Assembly: GCA_905250075.1 (NCBI GenBank) | Contig: CAJNOP010000021.1 | Coordinates: forward strand, 1,203,808-1,267,807 | DNA: 64,000 bases | Direction: 5' to 3' | From: Rotaria sp. Silwood1 | Taxonomy: Eukaryota > Rotifera > Eurotatoria > Philodinida > Philodinidae | Notes under the pieces: model-generated | Told to the model about the DNA's origin: nothing | Database searches by the model: none | Seen by the model: only the letters and a program-made list of their open reading frames with translations | Position numbers and translations under genes: made by a program | Shown: one piece after another, positions 30,081 through 52,127 of the stretch | Position numbering within the stretch: position 1 is the stretch's first letter | Layout of the letters: every line of letters begins with the position of its first letter

Positions 30081-32718
30081 AAAAAAAACAAAGACATACT
30101 CAAAAATGAAAACAAAACAAAAAATCGAGACTTACTACATATCTTTTTTTTTGCCTTTATTCAATTCTTATGTTTCTCAGAAAACTCCAGTGACTCTCTT
30201 TCTCTTTCTTGTGACCCCTCTGTCTCTAGTCAGGTCCGATAGACAGTGAAAATCAAAAGACGAAGTATTTTCTTCGAGTGCATCATATTTGCATTTCTAC
30301 AAGACAAACACAAATGAAATCATAAATAATGTACTATTCCATGTTCTTCTCTATATGTTCTATCTTTATGTATCGTTTTGTATATGTTGTCAGATGTTTG
30401 TATTCATTGATCTTCTGTCGATCTGTTTCATTTATTATACTTTTTTTTTGTTTTTCTTGCATAATGTAAATGAGAGAAAAAAAAACATATTTACTTGGTT
30501 GTTTTTACAATAACAGACAAAAAAAATCTCAGATCTCTCATTTTTTTGTATGTATCGTTATTTATGTATGTATATTTATAAAAAAAAACGAAAGAGAAAA
30601 GAGTGCAAAATAATAATCTAGTTATTTCAATATACAACAAATTTTTTTTTGTTTGCTATTCTATTGTTTGCTGCTACCTATTCTTTATTTACTATAATTA
30701 TATACGCGTCGTGTGTTTCTTCTCTGCTCACAATCTGTTCTTTTTTGTCTTTTCTTTTGACATAAATAAATCAGTTTCGAATACAAGATATAGCTAGATT
30801 TCATTAAGAGAAATAATAATCTACTTAAAGATTTATGTGAGAAATTAGAATTCAATTTCATTTGATGATATCAATTTGGTTATTTCGATTAAGAAATAGC
30901 TTAAACTGGAACTCATTTGATTTTTTTCTTAGATGTAATACCTATTTGGATAATCAATCAGATGGTAATAATCTATTTTGACATAAATACATGCAGATTT
31001 TATTCTTTTCTCTCAAGAGACTATTTACAGATAATAAATCTACAAAAGAAAGAAAGAAGAAAAAAGAATGCGAAAAACATCGAACATAATTGACTACCTT
31101 AGAAAAAAATTATCTTAAATCATGTTAATAGATTTCTAAAATAATTTTTTCATTGATAAAATACGAAATGATTAGTTAAATTGAATATGCATTATTATCA
31201 GATCCAGATGAGAATCTTGTTGAAGGTTAATGAACATCATACTATGAATGACAGATGATTAGACACATTGATACATCCCATATTTGACATCTATGGACCC
31301 TTGTTGTTCCAACTGAGAGATAGAGATATACCGATGATATATTCAATGATGAAAGAAAAAATTTCTCATTCTGACACGGATATCATATTAAGTCCTTTGT
31401 TAGATAACTAATCAATATAGTTAATCACTATAAAATAAACAATAAAATTCAAATTATCAAATATTGTTTCAATTGTTGTTGATCAACTAAGTAATGTTTT
31501 TATTAATTGAGAGTAAGCAAAAGTTTGAGCTATGTTTAATACAAATAAATATTTATTGAGTATATATTAGTGTTGATTGTGCATATGAAGAAATTGACAT
31601 CGTTTAATTAGAAAAAAACAAAGATATATTTCTACTGACACTGAGAAATTTTTATAATGGACTATGAGCATAGAATTAATATTGAATGCAAAATATGTAT
31701 AGACATTTCAAGAAAATAATTCGGAAATATTGTACCATATAAAAGGTTGTGTAACATAGTAGAAAGAATTTCGAGAAGATCAAAATTTTTTTAAATGCAA
31801 ATTAATATCGAGTAATTGTTGTCTAACAAATAAAAAACCAAATTGTCTTTTACTAATAAGAGTTCAAAATAATTACTATATATCAGCAAAAACAAAGATC
31901 ATAGTCATTTCAATGCTTGAAACATATTAGTCGATTCGAGAATATTTTACCATGACAAACGACTTATCCATGCACAACCAAAAAATAATAGAATTGCTTC
32001 ATTTTAAGACTATATTTGAGTATATTTTTCTTGGAATATGAGGAAGTCTCAATGCTATTTTTTTGTTATTCAAAAGTATAGAACACATTTCATTCGACTC
32101 AAACAAAGCGATAATTCAGATTCTCACTTTCCATGATGTATCAATATGAATCCCTATTCTAGATTATTTCATATCATCAAATCCAAGTAAGTAATAAATG
32201 TATGAAAATATTTGTTGTTATTAATATATGTAATCAATATGAAGAATGATATCATACATAGTTTAATATACGATTGACGGAAATTTGTTAGATGAAATAA
32301 TTTTTCACAAGCACATTTGCTTCTTTATTAGAGAAAGTAAAACACAGTGTAGAAAAAAGCTTGTCTGTTTTTGATAAGATTTTATTTTATAATTTAATCA
32401 TCATACTTAGTGTGAAAAGTAGAAAGCATGATAATCATGAACCAGATGCATACATCATTGAGACTATTTTAATGTCATTCAGAATAATAAATATTATGAT
32501 TATTAATAGATAAAGCATGTCAACATTCATGATTTAGTAGATTGTTATGAATTTTAATGTGAAATATATTGTTTTTTTATTGTTATCATTTTCAAGTTAA
32601 TTAATCCGCTTCTTTTTGACAACTATTTGTTTTATAAGCAAAACAAATTTCTGTCGAATTAATCACAAATATGAATAAAGAACCACTTTAGTCTTTGTAC
32701 CGATTTTATGATATTTCT
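30081..32718. other. G-alpha-o 3' UTR and intergenic, no gene seen
   Basis: The first about 690 bp is T-rich and ends near an AATAAA at 30765-30770, so it is a plausible long 3' UTR. The rest, up to the PSMG4 poly(A) signal, is AT-rich without a credible ORF or bounded repeat. Confidence 0.5.
30765..30770 (+). terminator. candidate poly(A) signal AATAAA of G-alpha-o
   Basis: AATAAA lies about 685 bp after the stop codon, downstream of a T-rich tract. Earlier usable signals are not obvious. Confidence 0.35.
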
Positions 32719-32745
32719 TTTATTAAAGAAAAAAAACTTTGTTTT

Positions 32746-33186
32746 TTAATAGACCTGTTCATTTTGTCGCATATGCTCAAAAAGACCTTGTTCAACTTCA
32801 CCTAGCAACATTTCATTATCAGCATCGTTGGGTAGATTGAGACTAACATATACTTGTTTCTGTCCACCCAACCGACGTGCAACTTTTTTACTCAATGATA
32901 ATGATTGTTCATAAAAATCCGTACCAAAAAGTGTTGTACCAAGATATTCATTAGATGACGATGATGTTTTAGGCATTGTCATAGCTAAATTTGATATATC
33001 ACAGGATGTTGTTCCAATCCAGATAAAAAGGCATCGATCTGGATAACGAATAATTTGATAAAGAATTAATTGATCTGCTATACGACGTGAAAATTCAGTT
33101 ATTTTAATTCCATTTGTTATTGTTGATTGATCAATAGTAGAAGATGAATTATTCACTAGTTCAGAATTGTTCATTGTTGATGACAT
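32746..33186 (-). CDS. PSMG4: proteasome assembly chaperone 4 (PAC4) homologue
   Basis: A single exon encodes 146 residues (human PSMG4 is 123). PAC3-PAC4 help assemble the alpha ring of the 20S proteasome. The family pattern is clear: FSRRIADQLILYQIIRYPD, then LFIWIGTTSCDISNLAMTM, a thr/ser segment LGTTLFG, SLSKKVARRLGGQKQVYVSL, NLPNDADNEMLL and a final EEM-like helix (FEHMRQNEQ). About 25 extra Ser/Asn-rich residues precede the core. An unpaired splice acceptor (TATTTCTAG) lies 8 nt before the ATG. A reverse-strand AATAAA is at 32719-32724. Confidence 0.85.
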   Translation of the reverse strand: MSSTMNNSELVNNSSSTIDQSTITNGIKITEFSRRIADQLILYQIIRYPDRCLFIWIGTTSCDISNLAMTMPKTSSSSNEYLGTTLFGTDFYEQSLSLSKKVARRLGGQKQVYVSLNLPNDADNEMLLGEVEQGLFEHMRQNEQVY

Positions 33187-33329
33187 TTTTTTATCTAGAA
33201 ATAGGATAATTCAATTACGAACTAATCAACTTATATAAAACGATAAAATTCTGTGTTTAACTGTTCATCCTATTGTTATTTTCTATGTAAAGAGTTCTAA
33301 TAAAAACCTATACGATATATTAATGATGG

Positions 33330-34395
33330 AGTCCGAGATCTAAATCAAGGCCAATTGATTCTGCTCTCCGTAATAGAACACGTTCCACATTAGGGATATA
33401 ATGGTGACAGCGGTCACGGATACACTGATCTAGACGAGCATGTATAGAATAACGAAGAAGACGACGAACTAAGAGGAAACAAACTGATTTCTATGCTAGA
33501 AATCATAAAAAGTCGTAAAGGATACGAATAATGACTGGACATGGTTGAAAATTTTCGGAAACAACCAGAAATCAACGAAAATCTTGAATAAAAAGGTAAA
33601 AAAAGAATAAGGGCCTGGTCTCTAATGATTTTTATTCAAGATTTTCTATGATTTTTCATTATTTATAATACTTCCAATGGTTACTCTTCATTTTTGATTA
33701 TTTCACATGATTTTCCTTCATTTCTAAGTATGCATTTCCGATGATTCCTATTGATTCGCCGTGAACAAATAAAATTTGATTTCCAATGATTGACATCATC
33801 AGAAATCAGAAAAATCAGTTTATTTTCCCTTGGGGTGAACGCATGGTAAAACTATCGTAGTCTTGAATTGATTTTAATTTTTTCGGTCTAGAACAAATCT
33901 ATTTCAAGAAAATAGGTCACTTATATAAAACACAACAAAAACCGTGAGAAGAGTAAGCCTTTCTTGAACGAGGAAACCAAATTTGAGAATTTCGACAAAT
34001 TTATTGTAGATTCAGATTTCTGGACCATGAAAACTTGTAGTCAATATTTATAAAATTTAGCTATTTTCTTGAACTGACCTCCTCGATGAAAACAAACGAC
34101 ACCAATCCAAGACCATTATAGCTTTGTCATGCGTTAACTGTTAGTCTGTACGTATATGTTTAGACTAGCGTAAAACCATATGAGAACTGGTACACTGCTG
34201 TCACCAATGAATGGTAGACTGATGTCATCGGTAATACGATGTGTCGTCGAATAGTGCGCTAGAACCCGTCAGATCCGGTGCCAACCCGGCGAGCTTTCCT
34301 CTCCATCGGAATTTCTTCGTATATGGACGATGAAAACAAGATTCTTCATAGATTACGAACTATTAGTTAAGTCTTCAATAAACATAACATTCTCA
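33330..34395. mobile_element. possible LTR-retroelement remnant
   Basis: Sequence at 34139-34389 has the form of a solo LTR: TGTTA at the start, TAACA at the end, a GC-richer middle and AATAAA about 15 bp before the end. Upstream, near 33401, TGGTGACAGCGG resembles a primer-binding-site/leader motif. There is no target duplication (the flanks do not match) and no gag-pol frame, so this is a hypothesis. It is listed because base composition between 33330 and 34320 differs from the surroundings. Confidence 0.3.
33577..33646. repeat. 18-bp perfect inverted repeat with 34-bp loop
   Basis: GAAAATCTTGAATAAAAA at 33577-33594 is the exact reverse complement of 33629-33646. Weaker complementarity extends outward for roughly 14 bp. 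Downstream (33640-33760) the word TGATTTTC/TGATT recurs about every 20-30 bp. This could be a foldback element or a DNA/RNA hairpin. Confidence 0.6.
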
Positions 34396-34991
34396 ATACC
34401 AAATTCAATTGATCTGATTTTTTTTTATCTATGACTCATTCACATAATTCTATCTACAAAGAAAAATATTGACGACCTTTTTGTTTTCATAAAATATTAT
34501 ATCTCATTTTTTTATAAGTTTTATTTATCAAAACATCTTGAAGCTTATTTGTACAAGATAATGAGAACATGAAATAATTTTAATCCGATAGATTCTAAAT
34601 AATATTCTATGACTAGCGTCGGATTTTATTATGATGTCTTTAGTTCTTTTAGTATTTGTTTGCATAAAGCTTGTAAAAACTGTTCTGTTTACAAACACAC
34701 ACAAGTTCCTGAGCACAAGATAGAGAGAAACAACAAAGGAAAACAAACAAAAAATGAAGCGAATGCGTACACATATGTGCGAGATTCCAGCGACAAAAAT
34801 GTCTTAAATGCTAGACTGGTCAATTGCAGACAAATATATAAACACAAATGTAAAAGAAAGAAACAAAACAAACAAAAAGAGATCAGGAGAAAGATGAGCA
34901 TTTATATGTATATATATATATATAGATGATTCCAAAACACAAACAAACAGAATTTGCCTAGGACAAGAATACAAAGAAAAATAACCGAAAG

Positions 34992-44014
<9,023 letters not shown>

Positions 44015-45470
44015 GTTTGTTTTTTGTTTTCCTTCAATGATTTATAAATAATGCATTCATAAAAATAGTAATATCAGTAAAGAGGCGTACACATATACAA
44101 ATCGTCGCATGATTTACCGACGAGTTGATATTTTAGTTGTGTATAAATATATCTATATACAAACAGACTGTTGATGATCAATAGATGGTGTATAAGAAAA
44201 AAAAGAACCTTGTCATTTATTTTTTTTAATATGAACATCGAAAAAAAATGAATATGAATAAAGAACATTTTATGATGACGCCCCTTTGAGAAATTAACAA
44301 ACACGAGAGAGAGTGAATATGGACGTTCGAAGCATCGACATATGCATACTTCAGGCAAAGCTATTAGTGTAATCATGACTGATGAGAGAAGTGAAAATAG
44401 GGTAGGTCTTTTTTCTTGAATGTTTAATTGCCATTGAAGAAAAAAAAAAAGGAAAATTATTTCGTTATCGATTAGCACCAAAAAAAAAGGTGTCAATGAG
44501 ATGTGTTGAATGGAAAGGCAATAATTGGTAAGATATTTCGATAATCATCTGTATTGTTGCTATACTCTGAATAATAACATAACAAATGTCTGCTTTCTAT
44601 CATCGATCGATCTGTTCAACCAAACGAGTATAATGATAATTCTCATCCCCAAAAAAAAAAGGAATTTTCTCTCTCTCTCTCTCTCATTCGGTCATAGACA
44701 TCGACTAAGGAAAAGAACGTTGGCGATCGTAACTACTCAATCGTCACGATCTTCCAGTATATATATGTATGCTTGTCTGACTATATATATATAGGCGGCA
44801 GAATGAGGAAATAGCTTGTAAGAGGTGGCCAAAGAGAAAGGAAGAAAAGAATGTGGGAGAGGTCATCACAACGTCGCTTACTTATCGGACATGCGATTAC
44901 GTTCGTCAATCCTTCTATGTAATCGATTGACCGACTTGTCTTACTTACATTCCTCAGAAAAACAATAAACGAATGAAAGGAAATGTTAAATAACAACAGC
45001 ATTAATACACATAAATGGAAACCAGATTTTTTTTCTTCTATCTTCAAATACATGACATAGAATCTTCACTTACGTGATTAATTGACGTTTGATGGAGTTT
45101 TTTTTTTCTTTGGAAAGTATACTTCTTTATTTAGAATTTAGAATTAAAATCAAACATAAAGGATTTATTCTACAAACTAGAATTAGCTTTATAAGCAATC
45201 AAACCAAAATAATTTTAAAATAGGACGAAATCTATAAGCATATTGTACAAAAAGAAAACACAACACCAGCGATAGAGAGGGTAAAGCAAATGTATATCAA
45301 GAGAACAACAAAAAAAAAATAAAGAAAGAACTATATTCTACTATCGGAATGGATACTTATTATTCACCAATTATAATTTTTATAGAATATTGGTGGCGCT
45401 AGATGACATTTTTTTTACTTGAAATAAGGAAGAAAAAGACAAACTAATAAATAATTTTGTTTTTGCTTAG
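44015..45470. promoter_or_regulatory. divergent upstream region ARHGAP39 / Neuralized-like gene
   Basis: About 1.46 kb between opposite start regions. It contains a TC microsatellite (about 44669-44686) and TATATA runs (44758-44795), and no credible ORF. It probably holds both promoters. Confidence 0.4.
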
Positions 45471-45523
45471 CTTTCTTTTTGATAAGAAAAAAGGTTATTT
45501 TACAAACAGAAAAAAAGAAAAAG

Positions 45524-48308
45524 ATGCCTAAACCACTACGTCGTGTAATAAGTAAACCAGAACCGTTGACATTCAATGATCTTCATGGAATAGGCATAAC
45601 ACTTTCGAATAATAATCGACAAGCAACACGTTCAACAGGTTTTGGTGATGCTATTGTATTTAGTTCACGTACTATACGTACATATGAAAAAGTTTTTTTA
45701 AAACATCGTCAAAAACAAGTCGATTGGATTGGAAGTCTACGTGTGGGGTTTTGTATGCATGATCCTAAAACACAATTTACTCCAGAAACATTACCAAGTT
45801 TAGCTTTTAAACATTTAACAGGTTTATTAATATGAAATGTAAGCTAGAAATTATTCATTTTCGTTTATTTTTTTTATTTAGATAAAGGTGGATATTGGTT
45901 ACGAGCTTGTCCAGATGAACTTTTAAGAACTTCACCAATTATTTATGTGTATTATTCTTATGGTAAAAAGATTTCTTATTTAAAAAAAAAACAATATCGA
46001 ATAAAATCAGTAAACATAGATTAAATTCAAAATGATTCACAATAGATACTAAAATTATTCATTAAGGTTTGTTTTCAATCTTTTGCTGTTGTCTGAAGCT
46101 TTAGAAAGAATTAAGATAGTGATTCGAGTAAAGAAAATTGTTTCCAACGCGAGTATAAGGGAAAAACAAATATTATTAGATTCTCAACGATAGAATCTCC
46201 AGCAAATCCGAGTCTTATTTTTTTAGTAACCTGAAACGAGTACATATAATGTTGTTTGTGCTACATAGAGTGGCAGAGAAAACGGTTTGGATACAAAATA
46301 AGATGTCTTTGACTTCTCGACGATGTTTTTTGACTGAGATACAACAATTTGATTGAAGGTTAACAAATGGTTTTTCTATAGGAAATAATAATAAGATAAA
46401 TTAAATAGTTACTGTACTATTACTGTATCTTAGTTAGAAATCATCGCAGAGAAATCAAAGATGTCTCATTTTGCAGAAAATTGTTTGCTATATCATTTTA
46501 TGAACATTGATATAGACTTATACTCCTGTGTTTAGTGATTGAAAAATTAGGATTTGAATTTTCTGAAGATTCGATTTTGGGATATTCGATAATAAATAGT
46601 ATTTCCTTATATTTTTGTTCGAAACACTCTTCTCTACTCGAATTACTATTTGGAGCCGTTTCCATGCTTAAGGCAACAGAAAAAAATTGGAAAGAACCCA
46701 TGTGGAATAATTTCGGCACTCATTGTGTTTATGCTTTATTGGAAAAAATACCAAGCTTATATTATTGATATTATCGCGTTTTAATTTAATGGTATGCTAA
46801 AGACCAAAATTTCATAGAATTAATTTTCAAAACCTTCCTATGTATACTAATGACTATAAGTCTCGATTATGCTCAAGAATGCAACAGAGCTAAAATTTTA
46901 TAGACAATATCCAAGGAAGTATCGGAAATAGTCACAGATACAATGCAAAAAGTCAAAAGAACTAGTAACCTTACGTCTCCTACTGGTCGAATTCTACGAT
47001 AATTACCATGAGAGCATTTAAAAACATTAACATCATTTCCTTTAGATTACATGAACTCATAATTAGGTAAAGAACTACGATAGCTATCTTGTTATGATTT
47101 GCTTTTATCTAAAGCGAATTTCGAAATTTGTAAACTGTACACTCTTTTTTAGTGAAATAAACTTAAACAAATAGTAGAGCAGCTTTCCTACTATACAAAT
47201 GATCACTATTATCATTACATTTCTAATTTAATTTTTTTTTATACTGTGAGAATTATCTCTTGTTAGTTATTGAAAGATTAAAACAAATAAACAATAAAAT
47301 GGAAAAATATTATTTTCTTTAGATGGTCAAATCTATGTTGGAGGATACGGTCAAACAACTCCAGCTCAGGCAGTATTAACTATGAATGAACATTTGGGTC
47401 CATATTATTTATTTTGTGAAGTATATGGTAAAACAGATCAAATTGAAATAGTTGATGAAACAACATTACCAGATCAAACATTAGTGAATGATAGTTTTTT
47501 AATATCAATGCATAGTAATGTTATTGATTTAGTTAATAAAAAATTGAACGGTAATAATAATCTTACTCAACTTCAACATTTTAATTATTTATATCCATCA
47601 AATACTCAACATACATTAACATTTCTGCCAACAACGAACCATAATATTGTTTTAACAGATAATAATCGTATTGTATGTGTTAATAATCTTAAAATAAAAT
47701 CAAGTTATGCTTTTATAAGTACACCAATAAAAGTAAATGATATTTTAATATGTAAAGTAATGGATTGTGATACAAATATATCATCAATACTTTTATTTGG
47801 TTTAACAACATGTAATCCAACATCATTACAAAATCAAACTTTACCTGAAGATACTGTAACACTTATAGAACAATATTCATCATCAAAATGGTTTGTTGAT
47901 ACTGATATAAATGCAAATGTATCAATGTATGATGAACTTGCATTTTGGTTTGATTCAAATGGTCATATATATCTTTCCATTAATAATCGTTCACCCATAC
48001 AACTTAAAAATCAAATACCATCATCTGATACAACGAATTTAGTTTTATATCCATTTTTTGATTTATATGGACAAATAACTTCACTTTGTTTATACAATTT
48101 AAGTTCACAAACAAAATTAAATTTGAATAATCAATCAAATGCTCGAGAATTATGTTTAATTTGTTTTGAAAATTTAGCTGATACACAATTATTACCTTGT
48201 CAATGTATATTATGTCATCAGTGTGCTACTGTGATCAAACGACCAAGTTTATTATCAGATTGTCCATTTGATAGAAAACATATAACACAAATTCGACCAT
48301 TACCATAA
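45524..48308 (+). CDS. Neuralized-like E3 ubiquitin ligase (two NHR domains, RING)
   Basis: Three exons (45524-45821, 45882-45962, 47323-48308) give 454 residues. Neuralized proteins ubiquitinate Delta/Notch ligands and act in endocytosis and local translation. NHR1 (about 13-150) shows LTFNDLHGIGITLSNNN, AIVFSSRTIR, WIGSLRVGFCMHDP and GGYWLRACP. NHR2 (about 215-385) is more divergent but keeps LLFGLTTCNPTSL, LPED, ELAFWFDSNGHIYLSINN and LYPFFDLYGQIT. The C-terminal RING (404-443) has Cys404, Cys407, Cys419, Cys421, Cys424, Cys427, Cys440 and Asp443, so His is replaced by Cys and the last Cys by Asp. The ATG at 45524 is the first in frame and lies 53 nt after an unpaired acceptor (TTGCTTAG). 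Intron 2 is 1.36 kb. Confidence 0.87.
45964..47320. other. Neuralized-like gene intron 2 (1.36 kb)
   Basis: Non-coding. A 77-codon open frame at 46535-46768 has no motif and no matching splice phase. Confidence 0.5.
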
Positions 48309-49984
48309 TATGATTTTGTTATTAATTAGACCAATTTTAAAAAAATAGCAAAACTATTACTGATTGATTATTGAATATGGTTTTTAGTTACTTGCCTTGT
48401 TTTTCTTTGTCTTATAAATCTTTTGTTCTGCTGTCAGATTTCATTCATGTTTTTTAAATGAAATAATGGCTGTTGTGATAATTTACAAGACAGTACAAAT
48501 ATTTTTTTTCTCTTTCACAGAACAAAAAAAAGCTTTACAAATATGTTCATTTTTCTTTTCGGTGAAAATATCCGTGTACTAAACATATATGAAAATTTAT
48601 AATAAACTAGGATGTGTATGAAAGTATTTTTTTTAGTCTACATCTTGAAGAAATATCGTGCAAGGGAACCGTGCTTCAGATGTTTCCTTTCGATTTTCAT
48701 AATTTTTTTTTACTTATAAATAAAATAACTACAGTGATCTAATAAAAACTGGGGCTTTACTAAGATTTAACTAACTTATCGAATTATTGTTTAGAAGCTT
48801 CAGATTTGTAGAAAAACTCATATTTAGAAATTTGAGTCTAAAATTTTGTGCATATAGAGAACTCAACTAGATTACGTTCCATAAAAAACGTAAATTGTCA
48901 GATCGAAATGCGAAAATATGAGTTTTCTAAAAGCCTGTTGGCTAAAAAAACATCTCAATAGCTTACCTAAATATAAAAAGGAACCCAGATTTCTATTAGA
49001 ATACTATGTAATATCTATAGAACAAAAAACTCATTGAAATCAGAAGGGGACAGTTGAAGAGGCTCTTTCGTTAGTCATTAATCAGATGAATAATAAAATT
49101 TTTAGCTAATTACATGAATCAATATTGTCCATAGATTTTTAAGATTAAACATAAAATATGATCTTTGTTACGTAATTGAATTAATAGACATGCTAATGCA
49201 TATTTAATTCATTCGTGACAGGAAGAAATAATCAACGAGATTTTAGTCCTTCATTAATAATAGATGCCATGTGCTTGTGGTCCATGACATTCAATCTTTA
49301 TTATCTATCATGAATAAAGTTCAAGCTTTATCTTTATACTATCAGAACGGTATTAGAATCTATATTATTATACAAAAAGAAGTTCGAAGAACTATTAATT
49401 AATATTATCATATTTCGAACTTCATGAGATTTACTACGATTCTCCTAAGAATGAAGTTCTGTTAATTGTGATGGAGATTATATTCTTGTTTAATGTGAAG
49501 GTTACGAAATGAAAATTATGTTTGTTACATTGACAAGTGCAAAACAACACATTCAATTTGTCAAAGTTGGGAATGTTAAAGAGATCGAGACATCCCTGAA
49601 TTTGACAGTCACTTGTCATCAGGCTTATCTTTCCACCAAAGATCAAGGCATTGTTGAAAGCACATGCATTCGAATAATACAACTTCTGTCAGTAGTTAAT
49701 AAATTGACTTCTATTATATTAGAACCGACTTATTTCAAGACGAATAGAAAATCATCAGAATTGTAGTAATATCTTGTCATGAACATCACATACGTATATA
49801 ATAATATATATATAAAGGGTATTGTCGTACGAATATGACAGTATAGAAGCATTCAAAGCATCAAAATAAATAAATAAACACATCAAAAGATAATTTTTGT
49901 TCCCTAGCAATTATTATCGTTATCATGAATGCAATAAATATGTCACGTTTAGTGTACTTCAACTCAACTGGGTATATGACACCC
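48309..49984. other. 3' UTR of Neuralized-like gene and intergenic
   Basis: AATAAA at 48601-48606, about 290 bp after the stop codon, is a likely poly(A) signal. The remaining AT-rich sequence shows no credible gene. Confidence 0.45.
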
Positions 49985-49992
49985 GATCTAAT
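49985..49992. repeat. left target-site duplication of hAT-like MITE
   Basis: GATCTAAT directly abuts the CAG terminus and is repeated exactly at 50191-50198 after the other terminus. Confidence 0.9.
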
Positions 49993-50190
49993 CAGCGGCG
50001 GATCTAGGAGTTTTTTGATAAGGGGCGATTTGATAGATATGGGGCGATTTTGACCAAAAATCGAGTTTTGAAGTTCATTAGTAGTAGTATGCACTCTATT
50101 TTCAAGTCTTTTCTGCTGGGAAAAATCGAAAATTTTTTTTTTCGAATGGGGGCGATCGCACCAAGCGCCCTCTCCCTAAATCCGCCATTG
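49993..50190. mobile_element. hAT-like MITE with 8-bp target-site duplication
   Basis: The left terminus CAGCGGCGGATCTAGGAG and the complement of the right terminus, CAATGGCGGATTTAGGGAG, form imperfect terminal inverted repeats of the hAT type (CA-GGCGGAT-TAGG). Identical 8-bp flanks GATCTAAT occur at 49985-49992 and 50191-50198, which is the hAT target-duplication length. The 198-bp interior has no transposase, so it is non-autonomous. The intact duplication indicates a fairly recent insertion. Confidence 0.9.
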
Positions 50191-50198
50191 GATCTAAT
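50191..50198. repeat. right target-site duplication of hAT-like MITE
   Basis: Exact second copy of GATCTAAT. Removing the element and one copy would restore a continuous empty site. Confidence 0.9.
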
Positions 50199-52047
50199 CC
50201 GAAGTCTGAGTTTGAGTACGAACTCGCTAGGTGGTCTCGGATGTCGAATATGAAAAAAATTGTCGAGTCAAGCCCAATGATGATTTTATGTGCAAAACTA
50301 GACACAGCACCTAAGTACAATAAAAAAAAAATTGATCATTATCTTATATTTTTCACATTGATTTTTTTAAAAATTATGGTTACAAAGGTGAAAAAACTGT
50401 TCGAACATGCCTTCATCACATACGATACTTGACAATAATTGATATATTTGAAAAAAAAAGACTTTTTGTTCGATATTTATGATGAATTATATAAGTATCT
50501 GTCCTAATACATGAGGAATAAAGTTCATTCGAAAGATAACAAGATAATGTCATGACGATAATAGATTTCATGTATGTATATATGTAAATCCATAATTATT
50601 ATCTTTAACATAATGCTACTTTTAACTAGAGTGCTATGAGCGTCAAGAGGAAATACGCTTAGTAATACTAAGAAAATTTTAGAGTTTGAAAGACAGAGCT
50701 CAAGAAATAAAGATATAGATGCGTTCATTTTCTTATACAATTTTAAAGAGTCTCTGTGTTTATTATGATATGAAGTGTACTACAACTAGAAAAAATTCAT
50801 CGAGTGGGTGACGAGCACGTTGATCGGGCTCAAATATAAAATTTTTGGACCAGTTTAGAGTCGAGTATGAAACAAAAGTTGCCAAATCAGATATCTAGAT
50901 ACGAAAAGTTATACCCACACAGGAGTCTAGTCGAGTTACAAGCATTTACTGATGTCACGGTTTCTTTTATTCAATCACTATATGAGTCTAGTGAAGTCAT
51001 ATATCGACGAGCAATATCTAATAGCTTAATTAGTTCATTTCGTTGAACATGTTTATCTTTATCAATCCAATATATATCCCTATTTCGATTTGTAATCTAA
51101 TGTTCCTTCTCATTTGATACTACAATAGAAAGTCTCTTTAATGAACACCGTCGAGACCTTGGTAAAATGTTCATTGTAGAGAAGTATTCTTCTATGCAAG
51201 ATGGCATAGATTTTACTGTGAAATGAAAGACAGTTTCAGAATATGAGCTTCTTTACTATTGTTGAAGTGACCAGAGACCAGTCTCTGAGTTGTTCATCTG
51301 TGTTCATTTAAATATTAATGAATACAAAAACTTCTCGCGAGAAAACAATACTTTGCTTAGTTTCTGAAAGTCCTGTATTGTTGTCTTAATTTTGATATAT
51401 GTGAATTTGATAAATGTTGCTGTACAATATATCCAGATATATAATCATCAGATTTTATTACGTCAAAAATTCTGAATTTCCGTTTAATATTTTGATTTAA
51501 ATATTCTTTCTTCTTCAACTGATTCATGTTGTGACATAAGTTTTTCACCTTGTTATCATTGATTTATTAGATTTTTTCTTTAAATGTAAGATCATACTAT
51601 GATATCATTGCTTTCTCTAGTATATATACATTTATAACAAACAATGGACAGCAGTTTCCGAGCATTAGCCAATAATGATATACAGGATACAGTGATCAAA
51701 AGTACTTATGTGCTCATTTAAAGGAAGTTCAAATAGTAATCAGCATTTTAACAACAATATTCAAGTTCAGACTAGGAAGATGTTCACTAATACGAATTTC
51801 AGTACCCTAATGTATCTTGTTTTACTTCAAACACATATCATCATAGATTAAATCAATCTTACTCAATCTGTAATCAAGATAATAAAATAGCCTCAATTGA
51901 TATTGATGTTAAACAACTTATATCAATAACGGATTGTTTACAAGAATCATTCATTGATACCATTCCACTTTTGTCATTCAATATCAATGTCTAACACATC
52001 AGATAAATAACTTCAACATTTTTTTTTTAATAAAAAATGATGGAAAA
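50199..52047. other. intergenic, no gene seen
   Basis: AT-rich sequence up to the poly(A) signal of the hydrolase-fold gene. Short open frames lack motifs. No structured RNA or repeat with clear ends was recognised. Confidence 0.45.
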
Positions 52048-52053
52048 TTTATT
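52048..52053 (-). terminator. poly(A) signal of hydrolase-fold gene
   Basis: TTTATT on the + strand (AATAAA on the gene strand) lies about 75 bp after the stop codon. Confidence 0.5.
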
Positions 52054-52127
52054 TTATTTTATTTCTTTTGTCTTGATCTTGTAAACAGTTATACTTAATA
52101 ACAAAACAAGTAACAATATAAACTAAA

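Noticed and set aside
34170..34320. GC-richer block that might be a tRNA or other RNA gene
   Set aside because: No cloverleaf or A/B box arrangement could be traced. It fits better inside the LTR-like unit.
46535..46768. 77-codon open frame inside the Neuralized-like intron
   Set aside because: No family resemblance and no compatible splice phase with the flanking exons.
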